Positions 44,593 to 52,729 of a DNA stretch of 61,259 bases are shown here, piece by piece (position 1 is the first letter of the stretch; every line of letters starts with the position of its first letter). The DNA is taken from the NCBI GenBank assembly GCA_029225065.1, contig JAQXVT010000051.1, positions 1 to 61,259 on the forward strand. Direction: 5' to 3'. The stretch is from Lachnospiraceae bacterium (GTDB lineage Bacteria > Bacillota > Clostridia > Lachnospirales > Lachnospiraceae). The position numbers were made by a program, and so were the translations under genes. The notes beneath the pieces were generated by a model. It had not been told where the DNA came from, did not search any database, and was given only the letters and a program-made list of their open reading frames with translations.

Positions 44593-44817
44593 TTATTCAT
44601 GCAGCAGTCGGATCACATCCAATACAGCGGCCATTTCTTCTTCGCTATCACACGCTTCTTTTAACCGCTCTTCATCACGCAGCATATCCAAAGTATAATA
44701 TCGGCCTGATTTCTGATTCCCATTAAGTGAGGAATCATATTTTCTGAATTTGTCAGGTAAATTATTTTTTCCGGATATGAATATAATAATCGTTTTCACA
44801 CAAAATGCGTTTTGCAT
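44593..44817 (-). pseudogene. Hypothetical short frame, probable gene remnant
   Basis: 74 codons from ATG 44817, but that ATG abuts the T-run of a terminator and has no ribosome site, and the first 25 residues do not look like protein-coding sequence. The C-terminal half (LDMLRDEERLKEACDSEEEM, then AAVLDVIRLLHE) is acidic and helical and is more protein-like. I do not recognise a family. Likely the tail of a degraded gene. Confidence 0.35.
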
Positions 44818-44819
44818 TC

Positions 44820-44848
44820 AAAAAAATGCCTGAGCAATTAAGCCCAGG
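44820..44848 (-). terminator. Terminator downstream of the transporter operon and RNA candidate
   Basis: GCCTGAGC pairs with GCCCAGGC (one mismatch), loop of 6, followed on the minus strand by ATTTTTT. It would end transcripts coming from the 49.3-45.1 kb operon and from the structured region at 44875-44956. Confidence 0.75.
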
Positions 44849-44874
44849 CTAAATTTCTTTACTGCTTACATAAC

Positions 44875-44956
44875 TAAGGAGCAACTCCTATGCTACTTCA
44901 TAGGCAAAGAGCTTCTTTGTATTTTTTTGCCCGAAAAGTCGGGGCGGGTAGCTCCT
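44875..44956. ncRNA. Candidate structured RNA with cloverleaf-like fold
   Basis: A closing stem AAGGAGC (44875-44881) / GCTCCTT (44950-44956) encloses three hairpins: CCTATG/CATAGG (44886-44903), CAAAGA/TCTTTG (44904-44918) and GCCC/GGGGC (44928-44944). Two stems are perfect. The fold works on either strand. A terminator lies downstream on the minus strand. It lacks the conserved T-loop GTTCRA and a 3' CCA-type acceptor context, so it is not a tRNA. No named family was recognised. Confidence 0.4.
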
Positions 44957-45077
44957 TTCATCGCCTCAAAAGCTCTTAAGCTTTTCATTAATTGCAAAGC
45001 AACACAGTAAAACACCATTGTCAGCCTTTTTCTACACATTGTGTAAAATCAGGCTTTTCTGCCGGAAAACAGGAATT

Positions 45078-45413
45078 CTACAGCGTATACACAAAAATTC
45101 CCGTAATAATAATCAGATTTCCGATCAGCTGCCCCTTCGTGAAATGCTCTTTCAGGATCAGCCACGAAAGTACCATGACAAACACGTAGCTGAATGTATC
45201 AATTACCGCACCGTATTTCATATCCACCACGGTAAATGCGTAGGTGTTAAGCAAAAGTGTGGAAAATGAGATGCCGTACGCGACAATCACGCGCCAGTTC
45301 AGATATTCATAGAGCACACTCCTGTGCTCTTTTCCTGCGCTCTGTTTGAGCAGCACCTGTGAGATGGCTGAGAAAAAGGTTCCCAGAAACATCAGTAATA
45401 AATATGGAAGCAT
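45078..45413 (-). CDS. EmrE-sized EamA/SMR transporter subunit (ArnE/ArnF-like), second of a pair
   Basis: 111 residues from ATG 45413, preceded by AGGAGGAAAAGG. Four predicted membrane helices fill the protein; SAISQVLLKQSA in helix 1 and the C-terminal FTKGQLIGNLIIITGIFVYT helix match the small EamA/SMR fold. It follows a similar gene by 14 bases, as in heterodimeric flippases such as ArnE-ArnF that move undecaprenyl-linked sugars. Substrate is inferred from the neighbouring ArnC-like glycosyltransferase. Confidence 0.85.
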   Translation of the reverse strand: MLPYLLLMFLGTFFSAISQVLLKQSAGKEHRSVLYEYLNWRVIVAYGISFSTLLLNTYAFTVVDMKYGAVIDTFSYVFVMVLSWLILKEHFTKGQLIGNLIIITGIFVYTL

Positions 45414-45427
45414 TCCTTTTCCTCCTG

Positions 45428-45889
45428 TCAATTCTGTTTTCTGCCTGATGAGGCCGTTGACGTGCTCCGCTTTTTCTGTGTATCATTTCCCCCATCTGCC
45501 TGCAGGACCGCTTTTTTCCGTGAATCATCGTCTTTTTTCCCTGCGCTTAAGGAGACAACAATCACACCAAGCAGCACAATCATCACACCGATAACATTGC
45601 GCACCGACAGCTTTTCTCCGAAGATCGACACCGCCCACACCTGACTCCAGAGCAGATAAACACTGCGGTTCGCATAGCCGATATTCAGATCAAATTTTTT
45701 GATAATTTTCTGCCAGCAGATCGCATAGACAAAGCAGTCAAAAAACATCAGAAATGCAAATACGTACAGCATGGGATTTTTCAATCCGCCATTTTTCAGC
45801 TGTATCGATGCCGATTTTGAAAACACGCTTGTAAACGAAAACAGCATGACAGCCAGGTGCAAAAAGATGTAATCTTTTATCTTTTCCAT
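45428..45889 (-). CDS. EmrE-sized EamA/SMR transporter subunit, first of a pair
   Basis: 153 residues. Four membrane helices in residues 8-118 (LHLAVMLFSFTSVFSKSA, then LWSQVWAVSIFGEKLS and VIGVMIVLLGVIVVSLS) and a Ser/Lys-rich cytoplasmic tail. Its ATG and RBS (GGAGGAATT) lie inside the last codons of the ATP-grasp gene, so the two are coupled. Probably pairs with the next gene. Confidence 0.85.
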   Translation of the reverse strand: MEKIKDYIFLHLAVMLFSFTSVFSKSASIQLKNGGLKNPMLYVFAFLMFFDCFVYAICWQKIIKKFDLNIGYANRSVYLLWSQVWAVSIFGEKLSVRNVIGVMIVLLGVIVVSLSAGKKDDDSRKKAVLQADGGNDTQKKRSTSTASSGRKQN

Positions 45890-47097
45890 AATTCCTCCAG
45901 GGATGTTCCATCCACTTTGATACAGCGGTAAACCCGGCTGATTGTCTGATCAAGCTCCTCCACACAGTCCGCTTCCATCACAACACTTCCAATGCGCGTC
46001 GTACCGTTCTGCATTGCCTCCACTGCATGTCCAACCGGAAAATCCAGCTTTATGGAGATTCCCTTTTCCCGCATACGTTCCAGCTTCTTCTCGTCGATCT
46101 CTGTGATGATGCCGTCCACCGGACTCATCAGAAGCTTCGCCATGCACGGTACGCCCTTCTTTTCCGGCGTAAAATCAACCGGTTTGCCAAGCGCATTTAG
46201 CAGAATTTTTTCATAAAAATCAAAGCCATAATACATCGAAATCAGTTCCGGAATGCAGGTCGCGCCCGTGCGTCCTCCTATCTCGATAATCCATGCCTTT
46301 CCGCACTCATTATCCACGAAAACATCCGCATTTACCGAACAATTGTCAAGACCAAGTGCCTTTACTGCAAGGCGCATCTGCTTTTCAATCTCTTTTTGCA
46401 GGCGCTCGCTTCCAAGATACGGAAAACCGTGTCCCGCCGGAATCGTGATCTTGTCCGTGTGATAGACAAATTTTTCGTGCGGTGCCAGAAATACAAGTTC
46501 CCCGCCCTGCACCATGCCGTCAACACCGATCTCCGTGCCCTCCAGCTTTTCCTCCACAAGTACATATTCCTTCCTGGAACGATCCAGCGCATTATGGTAC
46601 GCCTCCTCCAGTCCCGATTTTTCATTCACAATCGTGATTCCGCGGCTTCCGGAGCTGTCCACGCGCTTTACCACAACCGGAAAGCCGATCTCCTCTGCCG
46701 CCTCGCAAACTTCCTCATAACTGTACGCCTTTCGGAATTTTGCCGCTGCTACGCCTTCGCGCGCAAACGCCTCTTTCATCTGCGCTTTGTCAGTCGCACG
46801 CACAGCTGCCTCCTCAGAGACTCCTGCCAGTCCCATTTTCTGGCACACGCAGCCGATCGTTGCCACAGCAACATCCGTACCGGTCGTGCAGATCCCATCG
46901 ACCTGCTCCTCCTGGCAGACCTTCAGGATTCCTTCTTTGTCTACCGTATTGACTTCATAAACCTTATCCGCAAGCGCAAAACCGGGATAATCCCCCGGAA
47001 TGCTTGCAACGATTGTATACAGCCCCATTTTTCTGGCTGTCAGAATAAGCGGAACCTGATATACGCTGGCTCCGAGAATCATGATTTTCTGCTGCAC
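45877..47097 (-). CDS. ATP-grasp domain carboxylate-amine ligase
   Basis: 406 residues from GTG 47097 with RBS GAGGAGAAGAGG. PreATP-grasp domain (1-105), ATP-grasp core with FPVVVKRVDSSGSRGITIV and EEKLEGTEIGVDGMV, and metal/nucleotide residues in ADVFVDNECGKAWIIEIGGR. The C-terminal domain (about 300-406) resembles that of BacD/L-amino-acid ligase-type enzymes. Such enzymes join a carboxylate to an amine through an acyl phosphate. Between a lipid-linked glycosyltransferase and a flippase pair, it may add an aminoacyl group to a sugar or make its donor (inference). Confidence 0.88.
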   Translation of the reverse strand: MQQKIMILGASVYQVPLILTARKMGLYTIVASIPGDYPGFALADKVYEVNTVDKEGILKVCQEEQVDGICTTGTDVAVATIGCVCQKMGLAGVSEEAAVRATDKAQMKEAFAREGVAAAKFRKAYSYEEVCEAAEEIGFPVVVKRVDSSGSRGITIVNEKSGLEEAYHNALDRSRKEYVLVEEKLEGTEIGVDGMVQGGELVFLAPHEKFVYHTDKITIPAGHGFPYLGSERLQKEIEKQMRLAVKALGLDNCSVNADVFVDNECGKAWIIEIGGRTGATCIPELISMYYGFDFYEKILLNALGKPVDFTPEKKGVPCMAKLLMSPVDGIITEIDEKKLERMREKGISIKLDFPVGHAVEAMQNGTTRIGSVVMEADCVEELDQTISRVYRCIKVDGTSLEELWKR

Positions 47098-47130
47098 GCC
47101 TCTTCTCCTCTTTTTTCTGTCACTCTTTAT

Positions 47131-47260
47131 GCTCCGTCACTCCTGTGGAAAATCTGAACTCCGGCCTTCCTTTATGGAACTCCATCACTCTCTCTGCTCC
47201 GTCACTCCCGTGAAAACCCTGAACTTCGGCCTTCCTTTACGAACCTTCGTCACACTCCCT
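47131..47260. repeat. Two tandem 65-base direct repeats
   Basis: Unit 1 (47131-47195) and unit 2 (47196-47260) both begin GCTCCGTCACTCC, share TGAACT and CGGCCTTCCTTTA at the same offsets, and are followed by a third partial copy starting GCTCCG at 47261. The repeats span the gap between the ATP-grasp and glycosyltransferase genes, and the glycosyltransferase stop lies inside unit 2. Confidence 0.8.
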
Positions 47261-48236
47261 GCTCCGCTGTCTCTGTAGTCTCCCGCACAAACGCCTTCAG
47301 CCGCTCCTGTGCATTTCCCGCATTTATCGTATCGCGCACAATAAACTGCGGCGTATTATTCAGGATCAGAATAATCTTTCCAAGATATTCTCCAATCACT
47401 CCGAGCACCATCAGCACAAGCCCGAAAAAGACAACCACCACACAGAGCGTCGACGACCACCCAACCGGAATATCCGGATTCAAAATCTTATTGATGACAA
47501 TCAAAAGTGCCATGACAGCTCCGGCAAACCCTGAAAAAATTCCAAGGAAAAACGAAATGCGAAGCGGAATGACAGAAAAGTTCCAGTAACGCAGCCACAG
47601 ATTAATCAGTTTCTTTAGCGTATAGCCCGAAGTACCGACTTCCCGTTTAAAATGCTCCACCTGTACATTTCCGATGTTGTGTGTTACCCGGTAAAAAATA
47701 CCGTCTATGTATGGATTGAAGCTGTCGTATTTCACAACCTCCTGCTGAACTGCCTTTGTGATCATCCAGAAATTACTCGAGACAATCTCCTTTGGACGGT
47801 TCAGCATCATCCGTGAAGTCACTTCATTTATTTTGCTCGTCAGATTTTTCTTCCAGGAATTCTTTTTTTGCGGATATACCCCATAAACGAGATCGTATCC
47901 CTCTTCCATCTTGTGGATCAGCTTGAAAATCTGCGACGGATGTGTCTGCATGTCGTCATCCATTCCCAGCACAAAATCGCCTTTTGCGTAATGCAGCGCT
48001 GCCATCAGCGCATTGTGCTGTCCAAAATTGCGCATCAGATTGACGCCGCACACGTTGTCATATTCTTTTCCAAGCGCCTGAATTTCCGGCCAGGTGCCGT
48101 CCGTCGAACCGTCATTTACCAGAACAAATTCACACGTATAACCTTCATTTTTTTTAAATTCTGCCATTACAAGCTCTACGACCTTGCGGATCGTTTTCTC
48201 GGAATAATAGCAGGGGATTACAACTGATATCAGCAT
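47250..48236 (-). CDS. Family 2 glycosyltransferase, ArnC/polyprenyl-phosphate type
   Basis: 328 residues. GT-A domain (1-220): SVVIPCYYSEKTIRKVV, VNDGSTDGTW, and DDDMQTHP as the DxD region. Two C-terminal membrane helices (about 230-258 and 268-295). This architecture is shared with ArnC, GtrB and dolichyl-phosphate mannose synthase-like enzymes that put a sugar on undecaprenyl phosphate at the inner membrane face. With the two small EamA proteins it fits a sugar-lipid synthesis and flipping module. Confidence 0.9.
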   Translation of the reverse strand: MLISVVIPCYYSEKTIRKVVELVMAEFKKNEGYTCEFVLVNDGSTDGTWPEIQALGKEYDNVCGVNLMRNFGQHNALMAALHYAKGDFVLGMDDDMQTHPSQIFKLIHKMEEGYDLVYGVYPQKKNSWKKNLTSKINEVTSRMMLNRPKEIVSSNFWMITKAVQQEVVKYDSFNPYIDGIFYRVTHNIGNVQVEHFKREVGTSGYTLKKLINLWLRYWNFSVIPLRISFFLGIFSGFAGAVMALLIVINKILNPDIPVGWSSTLCVVVVFFGLVLMVLGVIGEYLGKIILILNNTPQFIVRDTINAGNAQERLKAFVRETTETAEQGV

Positions 48237-48280
48237 TGGTTTTCTCTTTTCATATATTTATTGATATTGATAAATTTGCA

Positions 48281-48320
48281 TCTGACTTCCTATGGCTTTT
48301 GCTGCTGTTCTGAACTGTTA
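48281..48320. repeat. Short dispersed repeat at the end of the D-cysteine desulfhydrase-like gene
   Basis: GCTGCTGTTCTGAACTGTTA (48301-48320) differs by one base from 29922-29941 (just after lacZ), and the adjoining 48281-48310 matches 49471-49500 at 26 of 30 positions. The stop codon and last residues of the gene lie within it. Confidence 0.6.
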
Positions 48321-49270
48321 GACACATAGTCGAAGAATAATGGGGTGCCGCCGGTGTGGAGAAAAAGGATGCGGCTGTCATGGATACCGGCATCGCGGAC
48401 GTATTCTGCCATTCCCCAGAATGCCTTTGCCGTATAGATCGGATCAAGCGGAATTCCGTTCGCCAAATACTGCTGCCGGATACACGCTTCCACGCGTGCA
48501 TCGTACTTCCCATAACCTTCCTGGCGATACGCATCGAGCAGATGAATTTCTCCAGAAAGATCCTCCGGCATCTGCTCCCGCACCTCCGGATGCTCCGCAA
48601 AATAGGTCTGAATTCCTTCCTCGATTACCTGATACGCACGCTCCGTCTCACGCGAAGAAATCATCACGCCCATGATTTTCTTCCGATCTCCCGCCAGAAG
48701 ATGTCCACAGGTCAGTCCAGTCTGTGTCGCTCCCGTCCCGGATGGACAAAAAATATAATCAAATGCCACTCCCATTTCCTGCTCCTGCCGGAGAATCTCT
48801 CTGTAAGCTTCTGCATACGCCCGGGCTGCTGTTCCTTCGTTTCCTTTGCCGTATTTATCGCCGTAAATATAGTACGGGGTGCCACCGGATTCCTGAATAT
48901 TGTTCATCACCCGCTCCACGGTCTGCGCAATCTCGTTTTTCGCACAGTTCACTATCTCCGTGCCAGTCCAGGTAATAAGATGCGTATTATTTGTCGGCGC
49001 GTCATCTTCTCCTGCTTCATGTGAACAAATCATCACACACTTCGTACCACGGCTGAAACAAAGATCCGAAAGCACACGGCACAAATTTGAGTGACGGCTG
49101 CCGTAAATAATCATCGTATCGCCGCCCTTTGCTTTCATATCCTCATAGAAAGCCTCCGCAATCCGAACCTTATTGCCGCCGATTGAGAACGGAAGCAGGT
49201 CGTCGCGTTTTATGTAGAATTCATTTCCGGCAGTGTCATCCATTGCCAGACGCTGAATGATGGTATCCAT
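48290..49270 (-). CDS. D-cysteine desulfhydrase/ACC deaminase family PLP enzyme
   Basis: 326 residues. Fold-type II PLP enzyme: KRDDLLPFSIGGNKVRIAEA with PLP lysine K34, SRHSNLCRVL, FCPSGTGATQTGLTCG as phosphate-binding loop, and FLHTGGTPLFFDY at the C-terminus. Relatives release ammonia from D-cysteine, diaminopropionate or ACC. The last residues SSEQQQKP come from a dispersed repeat. First gene of the operon leading into the glycosyltransferase, ATP-grasp and transporter genes. Confidence 0.9.
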   Translation of the reverse strand: MDTIIQRLAMDDTAGNEFYIKRDDLLPFSIGGNKVRIAEAFYEDMKAKGGDTMIIYGSRHSNLCRVLSDLCFSRGTKCVMICSHEAGEDDAPTNNTHLITWTGTEIVNCAKNEIAQTVERVMNNIQESGGTPYYIYGDKYGKGNEGTAARAYAEAYREILRQEQEMGVAFDYIFCPSGTGATQTGLTCGHLLAGDRKKIMGVMISSRETERAYQVIEEGIQTYFAEHPEVREQMPEDLSGEIHLLDAYRQEGYGKYDARVEACIRQQYLANGIPLDPIYTAKAFWGMAEYVRDAGIHDSRILFLHTGGTPLFFDYVSNSSEQQQKP

Positions 49271-49286
49271 TTTTCAAGTCCTCATC

Positions 49287-49340
49287 TGTAACTGTTCAGA
49301 GTCAAGCAAAATTTTATTTAGAGGTTGGCTCTGAACAGTT
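49287..49340. repeat. 54-base element with 12-base inverted-repeat ends
   Basis: AACTGTTCAGAG at one end pairs perfectly with CTCTGAACAGTT at the other, around an AT-rich core. Same ends as the 38940-39074 element. It lies just upstream of the D-cysteine desulfhydrase-like gene and could also form an mRNA hairpin. Confidence 0.65.
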
Positions 49341-49554
49341 ATTTTCCTTCTTCATTTTTACAGCACATTTCATTTTCTCTACGATTATAATGCATTTCGA
49401 CGGCAAGCGCAAGGAATACCAAAAAAACAGCAGGAAAAGTCACAGGCACTCATTTGCAAATAATTTTATGGATGACTTTCTATGACTTTTGCTGCTGTTC
49501 CGTTTCCCGGACGGTTCGAACGCAGGCCGCAGCTCCTGTCTGCGGCTAATGCTG

Positions 49555-51249
49555 TTATATGTTTTGGCTGATGATATCCCAGACCCAGCTCTGCTCGCGG
49601 CCGAGCACCCACTCGGCGATGCCGGAAAGCTCATACTGGCTGATTAGGGCTGCGCGTGCTGCGATCGAGTTTTCGTCCTCGAGCCATACCTGACAGAATT
49701 TCCCCTCGGAATCCGTCCACTCGGCATACTGCTGTCCGGTCGATTCGTCGTAGGTCGAAGTAACGCCATTCTCGGTGAGAAGCGCCTCGATGTTGTCCAT
49801 ACTGTATGCCTCGCTCGTCACATTTGTTGTGCCGTCTGAGAGCGTCTCCGTATACCACAATCTCGTGTAGAACGGAATCGCACTGATCAGTTTATCCTTC
49901 GATACCTCCGTCAGCATATTCTGGATACCGGTCTCCTCAAAACTCATCGATGCCACACTTCCAACGATATCAGATCCGGCATAATGCTCGTCATATCCCA
50001 TCATAATCACGTAATCGCAGACATTTCCAAGCTCTTTTCGGTTGTAATACTTTGAGAAATCCATCGGAACCGGCACATCCACGGACAGGATAATTCCGTT
50101 TTTCCGGCACAGGATCGACAGCTCCCGGATAAACTGCACGTAATCGTTGCCTGCCTCCTGTGCAATGCCCTCAAAATCGATATTGATGCCGTCAAAACCA
50201 ATCTCCTGTGCCTGCTCGATCAGATAATTCTGTACCTTCTGGCGTGCCTCGCGCGAAGCCAGAAGCGTCGTCGAATTGACATCGGCACTGAAATTGCTGA
50301 TCAGCGCCCAGACCTGCATATTTTTCTTATGGGCTGCCTTTACATAATCTGCGCTTGCAAACGAGGTGATCTCTCCCGTGCTGTCCGCCAGGAAATACCA
50401 GGTCGGCGAGATCACGTTGACTCCCGTAACATCCGCTGTATCATCTGCAAACTGATTGTTCATCTCTGCATAATCGATCTGATTCCATACGAGGTTGACT
50501 TTTTCATTGAGATGAATGCTCGTGTACTCCGGCCCTGCGTAGACTGTCTCCCGTGTCGTCTGCGTGATATCGGTCAGCTGGTTATTCTTCACGTAACCGA
50601 TATACCCATCCGCAGTAAGAACCTTGGACCAGGAGTCCATCTGCTCAAGAACAGTCACCTCACTGTCTTCCGTCACATCGGTCAGAATCGGGCTCTTGAT
50701 ACCGCCCTGATACCGCACAACTGTGTCCTTTCTGATCCGCGCAGTCGTCACCTCTTCACTTCCGTACGTGATCACCACGCGCTTCGGTGTCTCATATACC
50801 TGGCAGTTCAGATCAGAATACTGCTGCAGAAATGTCATCGACAGATACATCCCGGCAGACGTCGTATGCAGGATATCATACCCTGCGTCAAAGCTTTCAC
50901 CGTCTATTGTGTAGGCGGAAGTGTTCGGTGCGATCTCAAAAGTCTGCGTCGGCGTCGTAAAAAGCAAAAGCCCGACTGACGCATCCCAGTAAAATCTTGA
51001 ATTCAGTTCATTCTGAACCAATGTATAATCAATGTAAACATTTCCATCGTAAATCTGCGCGTGCTCCTGCGCAATGTGATCTTCCACTACAACTGCCGCC
51101 TCTGTCTCGCCAAGCTGTCCAAAATACTCTTCTGAACTCATGCGCTGCGAGGAAGGCATATATTTTCTGATACATACAAACAGAATCGCCAGCATGCCGA
51201 TCAGTGCGATCGCGCCGGCCAGAATCTGAAATTTCCTTTTAACATTCAT
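49555..51249 (-). CDS. Membrane-anchored GH18 family protein with SH3-like domain
   Basis: 564 residues. N-terminal membrane helix (about 9-28), a copper-amine-oxidase-N-like domain (about 60-170), a bacterial SH3 domain (about 185-235, VTVLEQMDSWSKVLTADGYI), and a GH18 TIM barrel (about 255-564) with FDGINIDFEG and catalytic E360. Family members include spore cortex lytic and peptidoglycan- or chitin-active N-acetylglucosaminidases (YaaH/SleL-like). Works outside the membrane, probably on peptidoglycan. RBS GGGGAGG. Confidence 0.92.
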   Translation of the reverse strand: MNVKRKFQILAGAIALIGMLAILFVCIRKYMPSSQRMSSEEYFGQLGETEAAVVVEDHIAQEHAQIYDGNVYIDYTLVQNELNSRFYWDASVGLLLFTTPTQTFEIAPNTSAYTIDGESFDAGYDILHTTSAGMYLSMTFLQQYSDLNCQVYETPKRVVITYGSEEVTTARIRKDTVVRYQGGIKSPILTDVTEDSEVTVLEQMDSWSKVLTADGYIGYVKNNQLTDITQTTRETVYAGPEYTSIHLNEKVNLVWNQIDYAEMNNQFADDTADVTGVNVISPTWYFLADSTGEITSFASADYVKAAHKKNMQVWALISNFSADVNSTTLLASREARQKVQNYLIEQAQEIGFDGINIDFEGIAQEAGNDYVQFIRELSILCRKNGIILSVDVPVPMDFSKYYNRKELGNVCDYVIMMGYDEHYAGSDIVGSVASMSFEETGIQNMLTEVSKDKLISAIPFYTRLWYTETLSDGTTNVTSEAYSMDNIEALLTENGVTSTYDESTGQQYAEWTDSEGKFCQVWLEDENSIAARAALISQYELSGIAEWVLGREQSWVWDIISQNI

Positions 51250-51306
51250 TTGCTGTACCTCCCCTTTCCCGGAATTTTCTGGATACTGCTCCCCTTTGTC
51301 CCGGTC

Positions 51307-51335
51307 ATTATAACAGTTCTTCCAAAGTCCGTCAG
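51307..51335 (-). promoter_or_regulatory. Sigma-A promoter of the GH18 gene
   Basis: Minus strand -35 CTGACG (51330-51335), 17-base spacer, -10 TATAAT (51307-51312). Confidence 0.65.
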
Positions 51336-51555
51336 CAAAATCAAAGGATCTTTATAAAAAAATAAGAATCACATGCGTTTTGGGGAACCGCTGTTTCTGA
51401 CTGTGCTTCCTTTCTTTTTTCTGTTCCAGGATATGTATTCGGACTTCAGCTCACTGCCCCGGCCGCGCTCATTGACTTAAAAAGGTGCTTTTGTGATATG
51501 ATTTTCCACTTTTTTCCGTCTCCCTTGCACTGCCTTTGTTTTATGATTATTTAAC

Positions 51556-51584
51556 TTGCGTAAAAAATAGAAATTGTTTATAAT
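51556..51584 (+). promoter_or_regulatory. Sigma-A promoter upstream of small-RNA candidate
   Basis: -35 TTGCGT (51556-51561), 17-base spacer, -10 TATAAT (51579-51584). No open frame follows within 240 bases. Confidence 0.7.
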
Positions 51585-51590
51585 GCGTAA

Positions 51591-51690
51591 AAGAAGTCAT
51601 GAAAGGATATATACGGGAAAGTACAGCATATTGACGACGAACACAGCTGCCTCCTTTCTGAATTAATTTATACGGTGTGTATATCCTTTC
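51591..51690 (+). ncRNA. Candidate small RNA or long mecA leader
   Basis: Directly after the promoter, GAAAGGATATA (51601-51611) pairs perfectly with TATATCCTTTC (51680-51690). The enclosed region contains GCCTCCTTTCT (51649-51659), complementary to a Shine-Dalgarno sequence, which can also pair with the 5' GAAAGGA in an alternative fold. No clear terminator follows until a T-run at 51733-51739. Confidence 0.4.
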
Positions 51691-51786
51691 TGATAACTAT
51701 TATAAATAATATGTGTTCATTTCGCAAGACTTTTTTTCTATATTTAACTCACTTTCCAGCGATTTGATCACGAAAACCTTTTTTTC

Positions 51787-51816
51787 TTTACATTATCCCG
51801 TGAATACGCGTATACT
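51787..51816 (+). promoter_or_regulatory. Sigma-A promoter of mecA
   Basis: -35 TTTACA (51787-51792), 18-base spacer, -10 TATACT (51811-51816), 21 bases before the ATG; the RBS AGAGGATG is between. Confidence 0.75.
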
Positions 51817-51837
51817 ATAAAAAGAGGATGTGATAAA

Positions 51838-52632
51838 ATGAAAATAGAAAAAATCAATGACCGGCAGATCCGCTGTACACTGACACGCGAGGATCTTGCA
51901 AGCCGCGAGCTCAAACTCAGTGAACTCGCTTACGGTTCCGATAAAGCAAAGGCACTTTTTCAGGATATGATGCAGCTCGCTGCACGTGATTTTGGATTTG
52001 AGGCGGACAATATTCCGCTTATGATAGAAGCAATCCCCGTATCAATGGATACTGTTGTCCTCATTATTACCAAGGTCGAGGATCCGGATGAACTTGATAC
52101 CCGTTTTGCAAAATTCACGCCGGAAGACGGTGATCCAGATGACGATTTTTCCCTCTCTTCTCTGCGCGATAAGATTGAAGGTGCAGATGACGTGCTTGGT
52201 CTGATCCGCAAAATCACAGAGGCGAAAAAGCAGGCCGCTGCAAAGGCTGCCGCAAAAAAGGCGACAGAGACTGCCGCTTCGAATCCGGAATCAGAAGATA
52301 CTGAGAATACCGCTGAGACCGAAGAGGAGCTTCGCAATCTCACGCGCTTCTACCTGTTCCATTCTCTGGATGATGCCATCACGGCCGCAGGCGTACTCGG
52401 TTCCGCTTATGACGGTCCGAATGCCCTCTACAAAAATCCGGAAAACGGACAGTATTACCTGATTCTCAAAAAAGCAGAAAGCTCCGCTGAGCAGTTCAAC
52501 AAAGTCTGCAACGTGCTTTCGGAATACGCGCTCTCCTACAAATTTGCCCCTGGAATGGAAGCCCATTTTGCAGAGCATATGGAAGTCATTCTTCCGGAAC
52601 TGGCACTTCAGAATCTGGCGCAGCTGCAATAA
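51838..52632 (+). CDS. mecA: Adaptor protein MecA
   Basis: 264 residues. N-terminal domain (1-90, MKIEKINDRQIRCTLTREDL) that binds client proteins, an Ala/Lys/Glu-rich linker (about 130-165), and a C-terminal domain (170-260, FYLFHSLDDAITAAGVL) that docks on ClpC. Targets regulators for ClpCP degradation. Stand-alone gene with its own promoter and terminator. Confidence 0.95.
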   Translation: MKIEKINDRQIRCTLTREDLASRELKLSELAYGSDKAKALFQDMMQLAARDFGFEADNIPLMIEAIPVSMDTVVLIITKVEDPDELDTRFAKFTPEDGDPDDDFSLSSLRDKIEGADDVLGLIRKITEAKKQAAAKAAAKKATETAASNPESEDTENTAETEEELRNLTRFYLFHSLDDAITAAGVLGSAYDGPNALYKNPENGQYYLILKKAESSAEQFNKVCNVLSEYALSYKFAPGMEAHFAEHMEVILPELALQNLAQLQ

Positions 52633-52648
52633 ATAAACTATTTCGCTA

Positions 52649-52697
52649 AACACCCCTCCGCTTTCTCGTTTTATTTTAAGAGAAAACGGAGGGGTGT
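52649..52697 (+). terminator. Terminator of mecA
   Basis: AACACCCCTCCG pairs with CGGAGGGGTGTT, 12 bases, extended inside by TTTCTC/GAGAAA, followed by ATTTTC. Begins 16 bases after the mecA stop. Confidence 0.9.
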
Positions 52698-52729
52698 TAT
52701 TTTCACCTTGAAAGTTTTTCGTTTACTTT

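Larger units (their letters stand above)
51250..51837. other. Divergent intergenic region GH18 / mecA
   Basis: 588 bases with no gene. It contains, in order, the GH18 promoter (51307-51335), a possible TTGACT-19-TATGAT box pair (51475-51505), the small-RNA candidate with a consensus-like promoter (51556-51690), and the mecA promoter (51787-51816). Confidence 0.6.

Noticed and set aside
44875-44956. tRNA gene
   Set aside because: The cloverleaf outline is present, but there is no GTTCRA T-loop, no D-loop GG pair and no anticodon-stem geometry on either strand.
47131-47260. CRISPR array
   Set aside because: Only two degenerate 65-base units, directly adjacent with no spacers, and no cas genes.
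51649-51659. Fragment of a 16S rRNA 3' end
   Set aside because: Only CCTCCTTTCT matches; the flanks do not resemble 16S rRNA.
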